Shown here piece after piece: positions 60,976-64,000 of a stretch of 64,000 nt of DNA (the first letter of the stretch is position 1; each line of letters opens with the position of its first letter). This DNA comes from Bacteroidota bacterium (GTDB taxonomy: Bacteria; Bacteroidota; Bacteroidia; Bacteroidales; JACABE01): assembly GCA_013377005.1 (NCBI GenBank), contig JACABE010000001.1, positions 273,307-337,306 of the forward strand. The letters run 5' to 3'. A program made the translations under genes and the position numbers. A model generated the notes under the pieces. It was given only the letters and a program-made list of their open reading frames with translations. It had not been told where the DNA came from and searched no databases.

Positions 60976-62406
60976 CTATAAGCCGGTGTTGTGTTCAGCT
61001 ATTTTTTGAATCATTCCTTTGAAAATAAATCCATGGAAAGGTAGTACTGAATACCAATATAATCTTCCTATCAAACCAAGGGGACGGAAAGTTGCTGTTT
61101 GTATCAATTTGTTGTCAACCATTTTAAATTCGAGCCAGGCATCGCCCGGTAGTTTCATTTCAGCAAATAGCAGCAAACGGCCTTCATTTTTATCGACATA
61201 TAACACCCTCCAAAAATCCAAAGCATCTCCTACGTTTAATGAATTAGCTGAAGTGCGTCCTCTTCTTAATCCAACGCCTCCCGCCATCTTATCCATAAAG
61301 CCTCTGATAAGCCATAGCCAGTTTGCATAATACCATCCTGTTTCGCCTCCGATGCTCCAGATTTTATCGATACATTCCTCTCTGTCGGTGATGGTTTTTT
61401 CTCTGATGTCTTTGTAACATCCATAGGTTGGTACCTGAATGAAGTCCGATAAATTGAGGTTGAAACTACTGCTTATGAAAGCATCCTTCCAGCTCGAAAC
61501 TACTTCGTTGCTTTCTATCTGACTAAAGGCTCTTTCCAATGAAGACTGGTAGCTCATGGGTTCTATTCCCAGTATTTTATTAATTTCATCGTTGCGACAA
61601 ATCACTTCTATTTTCATGCTATTTACCAATGCAATGGCCAGTTTGTAAGATGTAGATGTTACAAAATACAACCAGTAAGAAGAAATCTTCGGCGTCATCA
61701 CAGGGACAATAAAGATATGCCGTTTTAGTTTTCTGATGTGGGCAAATTTCAGAAGCATGTCCTTATAGGACAATATATCGGAACCTCCGATATCAAAGTT
61801 TTTATCGAATGTTAGTGGGTTAAAGATTGTTTTGGAGAGGATGGTGATTACATCCGATATTCCTATTGGCTGACATCTGGTATTTAACCATTTGGGGGTA
61901 ATCATTACCGGAAGTTTCTCAACCAGATCGCGCATTATTTCGAATGAGGCACTTCCTGAACCGATGATAATTCCTGCCCGCAAGGTAGTGAAATGATAGC
62001 TTCCCTTGCTAAGTTCCGATTCAACATTTTTTCTGGATGCCAAATGTTTCGACAAGGTTGATTCGTTTACGATACCGCTTAAATACACTACATGCTGCAC
62101 CTTGGTTTTAGCCATTGCGTTTCTGAAGTTTTCGGCTGATAACTGTTCTTGTTGATGATAGTCGGAGGACGACGACATGGAATGCACCAAATAATAAGCA
62201 CCATCAATATCTGTTGGAATATTGTCGAGCGTGGCTTTGTTGAGCAAATCAATCTGAATGATTTCTATTTTTGATTTCAGCGATAGGGGGGGCGAAAATC
62301 TTTTAACGTCTCTGACGCAACAAACCACATCATGGCCATTTTCAATCAATATGGGGAGTAGCCGTTTTCCAATGTAACCGGATGATCCTGTTAGTAGTAT
62401 TTTCAT
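60976..62406 (-). CDS. SDR-family NAD(P)-binding protein with DUF2867 domain
   Basis: 476 residues. The N-terminal atypical SDR domain has the loop TGSSGYIGKRLL and FTTLRAGIIIGSGSAS; the C-terminal 150 residues are a DUF2867-type domain (GDALDFWRVLYVD, LPGDAWLEFKMVD, FRPLGLIGRLYWYSVLPFHGFIFKGM). The combined architecture is common in environmental bacteria; the substrate is unknown. There is no obvious operon partner. Confidence 0.88.
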   Translation of the reverse strand: MKILLTGSSGYIGKRLLPILIENGHDVVCCVRDVKRFSPPLSLKSKIEIIQIDLLNKATLDNIPTDIDGAYYLVHSMSSSSDYHQQEQLSAENFRNAMAKTKVQHVVYLSGIVNESTLSKHLASRKNVESELSKGSYHFTTLRAGIIIGSGSASFEIMRDLVEKLPVMITPKWLNTRCQPIGISDVITILSKTIFNPLTFDKNFDIGGSDILSYKDMLLKFAHIRKLKRHIFIVPVMTPKISSYWLYFVTSTSYKLAIALVNSMKIEVICRNDEINKILGIEPMSYQSSLERAFSQIESNEVVSSWKDAFISSSFNLNLSDFIQVPTYGCYKDIREKTITDREECIDKIWSIGGETGWYYANWLWLIRGFMDKMAGGVGLRRGRTSANSLNVGDALDFWRVLYVDKNEGRLLLFAEMKLPGDAWLEFKMVDNKLIQTATFRPLGLIGRLYWYSVLPFHGFIFKGMIQKIAEHNTGL

Positions 62407-62581
62407 TTAGTTAATAAACGTTTGATAACAGGAGTTGTTTCTTTGTTGTCTTATTTTCTTACAGTTTTGCTGCAATCTGTTGTTTGTTGTGCGTTGGGGA
62501 TAAGAAAAATCTTTGACAAAGCTTTGACTGCATTATTGACATTTACATCTTAAAAATGGGCTTTACTGATACGATTGTATA

Positions 62582-64000
62582 TTAGTTTTGATTTTTCTTA
62601 AAGTTTTCTGCCTGTTCAAAAATCTCTACATACACTTCGTCTCTTTCAACCGGTGGATAACCATATTCATCGAGCAATAGAATAAGTCCAACTTTCAGTG
62701 CTGATTTAATGTCATCACGTTTGTTCCAGTCGGGGAATTTGGCTTGACCATCAACCAATTCTTTTACAGCTTTTGCCAGCTCAATCATTTTGTCGTCAGG
62801 ATATTTGAAGTCATACTTTATGCATAATTCTTTCAGAATATCGTAAAAAGCTTTTTCCTCAAAGTTAATTCCTAAAGCATCACCTGCTGAAAATTCTTTG
62901 TGAACTTCCCAAATTAAATCGGTCAAGGCGTTTGCCATTTCTTCATAAACTTCACTTCTCAAAACATCGTTTTCGTCACGTTGGTTGTAGCGTTCAACTA
63001 ATGCCTGCATTTTTTTTGTAAAATCAATTCCTTTTACTCTGTTTACTTTTCTGATTTCGCCAATAACTTTTGCAAGCAGTTGTTGAAGCAATTTAATTTT
63101 GGTATTCGGTAATTTGATTTTATCAATCTTAGCCAGATAATCTTCATCAAAAATATCTTGCTCGGTTTCATCTTCGTCTCCCAATTTGAATATTTCTTCT
63201 ACACCATCACTTTGCAAAGCATCTTTTATCATTTCCCTCACTTTTGCATTCATTTGGGCTGTGTCAGGAGCATTTCCTCTGGTAAGTTTAAAAACAATGG
63301 AACGCACTGCCAGATAAAAATGCGTATAATCTTTTTCTGTTTGTGTTAAATGTTCACTTCCGGCACAAATATCATAAGCTGCTTTTAATCGTTTTACCAA
63401 ACCCATAAAACGGGTTTCAAAATCTTTGGTTTGCTGTGCAAATTCAGCAGCCAGATTCAAGGTGTTTAATTGTTGAATGCATGTACCATTGAAGTATTTT
63501 GAATGGTCAAACGTGTGAAACAGTTTAGCCAAAAGATCTAAATGATTGCGAACAATGATTAATGATTCTGCAATGTCTTCAAAATTATCTTCGTCACCTT
63601 TGTTGTATTTGGCTAAAGCTAAATTCATTTGTTTTTTGATACCGATATAATCTACTACCAAACCTTTGTTCTTTCCTTCAAACTTGCGGTTTACCCTCGA
63701 AATGGTCTGAATAAGATTGTGCTGCTGTATTGGTTTGTCAATATAAATAGAATCTAAGAACGGCACATCAAAACCTGTGAGCCACATATCAACTACAATG
63801 GCAATTTTAAAATTAGATTTTTCATTTTTAAATTGTCGGTCTAATTCTTTACGGTTTTCTTTGGTGCCTAATAATTTATAAAAAGTTTCGTCATCATCCT
63901 GTCCGCGGGTCATTATCATTTTTATGCGTTCTATCGGCTTCAGTTCCCTTCTGTCTTTGTCAGTTAGTTCTACACCTTCTTCGGCTGCTCTAATTTCATT
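62582..64000 (-). CDS. hsdR: Type I restriction endonuclease subunit R (HsdR), C-terminal part; N-terminus outside window
   Basis: The frame is open through the right edge; the ATG at 63919 is internal. The visible 472 residues start in the end of the helicase region: TRGQDDDETFYKLLG, then VVDMWLTGFDVPFLDSIYIDKPIQQHNLIQTISRVNRKFEG in consecutive blocks, which are SF2 motifs V and VI. A long helical C-terminal region follows (with the HsdR-type segment LTDLIWEVHKEFSAGDALGINFEEKAFYDIL). It cleaves foreign DNA after translocation in complex with HsdM and HsdS, whose genes are not in the window. The gap of 175 bp after it holds nothing visible. Confidence 0.95.
   Translation of the reverse strand, partial: NEIRAAEEGVELTDKDRRELKPIERIKMIMTRGQDDDETFYKLLGTKENRKELDRQFKNEKSNFKIAIVVDMWLTGFDVPFLDSIYIDKPIQQHNLIQTISRVNRKFEGKNKGLVVDYIGIKKQMNLALAKYNKGDEDNFEDIAESLIIVRNHLDLLAKLFHTFDHSKYFNGTCIQQLNTLNLAAEFAQQTKDFETRFMGLVKRLKAAYDICAGSEHLTQTEKDYTHFYLAVRSIVFKLTRGNAPDTAQMNAKVREMIKDALQSDGVEEIFKLGDEDETEQDIFDEDYLAKIDKIKLPNTKIKLLQQLLAKVIGEIRKVNRVKGIDFTKKMQALVERYNQRDENDVLRSEVYEEMANALTDLIWEVHKEFSAGDALGINFEEKAFYDILKELCIKYDFKYPDDKMIELAKAVKELVDGQAKFPDWNKRDDIKSALKVGLILLLDEYGYPPVERDEVYVEIFEQAENFKKNQN

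Noticed and set aside
1-64000. tRNA, rRNA or prophage signals
   Set aside because: None recognised on reading: no cloverleaf-like segment with CCA context, no rRNA core sequence, and no integrase, capsid or terminase gene. A tRNAscan and an Infernal run would be needed to exclude small RNAs.

Overview
The window looks like a chromosome segment of an AT-rich member of the Bacteroidota. Four things point there. Two proteins end in type IX secretion (T9SS) sorting domains. There is a GldH gliding lipoprotein and a FeoA-FeoB fusion. Many genes are preceded by the phylum's -7 promoter element TAnnTTTG. Shine-Dalgarno sequences are poorly visible. I cannot name a genus. Most of the window is ordinary housekeeping and envelope genes; accessory material sits at both edges and in a few small islands. 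No rRNA, tRNA, CRISPR array or complete insertion sequence was recognised.

Layout. 1-1.3 kb: two adjacent genes carrying RyR-type domains, the first cut by the window edge. 1.4-9.7 kb: RNase R, RecJ, PheT, a small outer-membrane barrel and a UbiX-type flavin prenyltransferase. 9.8-17 kb: an unknown protein, YraN, an LD-carboxypeptidase, a serine beta-lactamase-like hydrolase, a TerC transporter, GldH and UvrC. 17.1-17.9 kb: a small protein plus a zeta-like P-loop protein, in toxin-antitoxin layout. 18-26.9 kb: a TonB-dependent receptor with a small membrane-anchored companion, a divergent MetA-like enzyme, two unknown proteins, an alginate-export-like barrel, an arginase-fold protein that has lost metal ligands, and an SDR. 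27.1-36.8 kb: FeoAB with a dyad over its promoter, a T9SS M14 carboxypeptidase, a DUF6873-like/radical-SAM pair, and a Wzc/Wza export pair with a long Tyr-Gly tail. 36.9-43.9 kb: MiaB, TopA, SufS, a VirK-like protein, SufE and a DUF59/SUF protein. 44-48 kb: a 1137-residue secreted beta-propeller protein followed by a decayed T9SS tail. 48.1-48.7 kb: a DUF433/DUF5615 toxin-antitoxin pair. 48.7-56.2 kb: an eight-gene TetR-controlled efflux operon. 56.4-62.4 kb: a LytTR regulator, an outer-membrane barrel, a C_GCAxxG protein, a glycosyltransferase, DprA and an SDR/DUF2867 protein. 62.6-64 kb: the C-terminal part of a type I restriction HsdR, cut by the right edge.

Beyond the genes, the clearest unexplained structure is a dispersed family of short tandem repeats with a 9-bp period (core AGTACTT or AGTGCCT). 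Copies lie at four places: two in inverted orientation between ubiX and the next gene, one beside feoAB, and one inside the efflux operon. A 0.3-kb element with 22-bp inverted ends sits between sufE and the DUF59 gene. A degenerate inverted repeat lies in the efflux operon. I see no complete, obviously new multi-gene system. The best leads are the RyR pair, which continues off the left edge, the P-loop toxin-like module, the metal-ligand-deficient arginase homologue, and the nonamer repeats.
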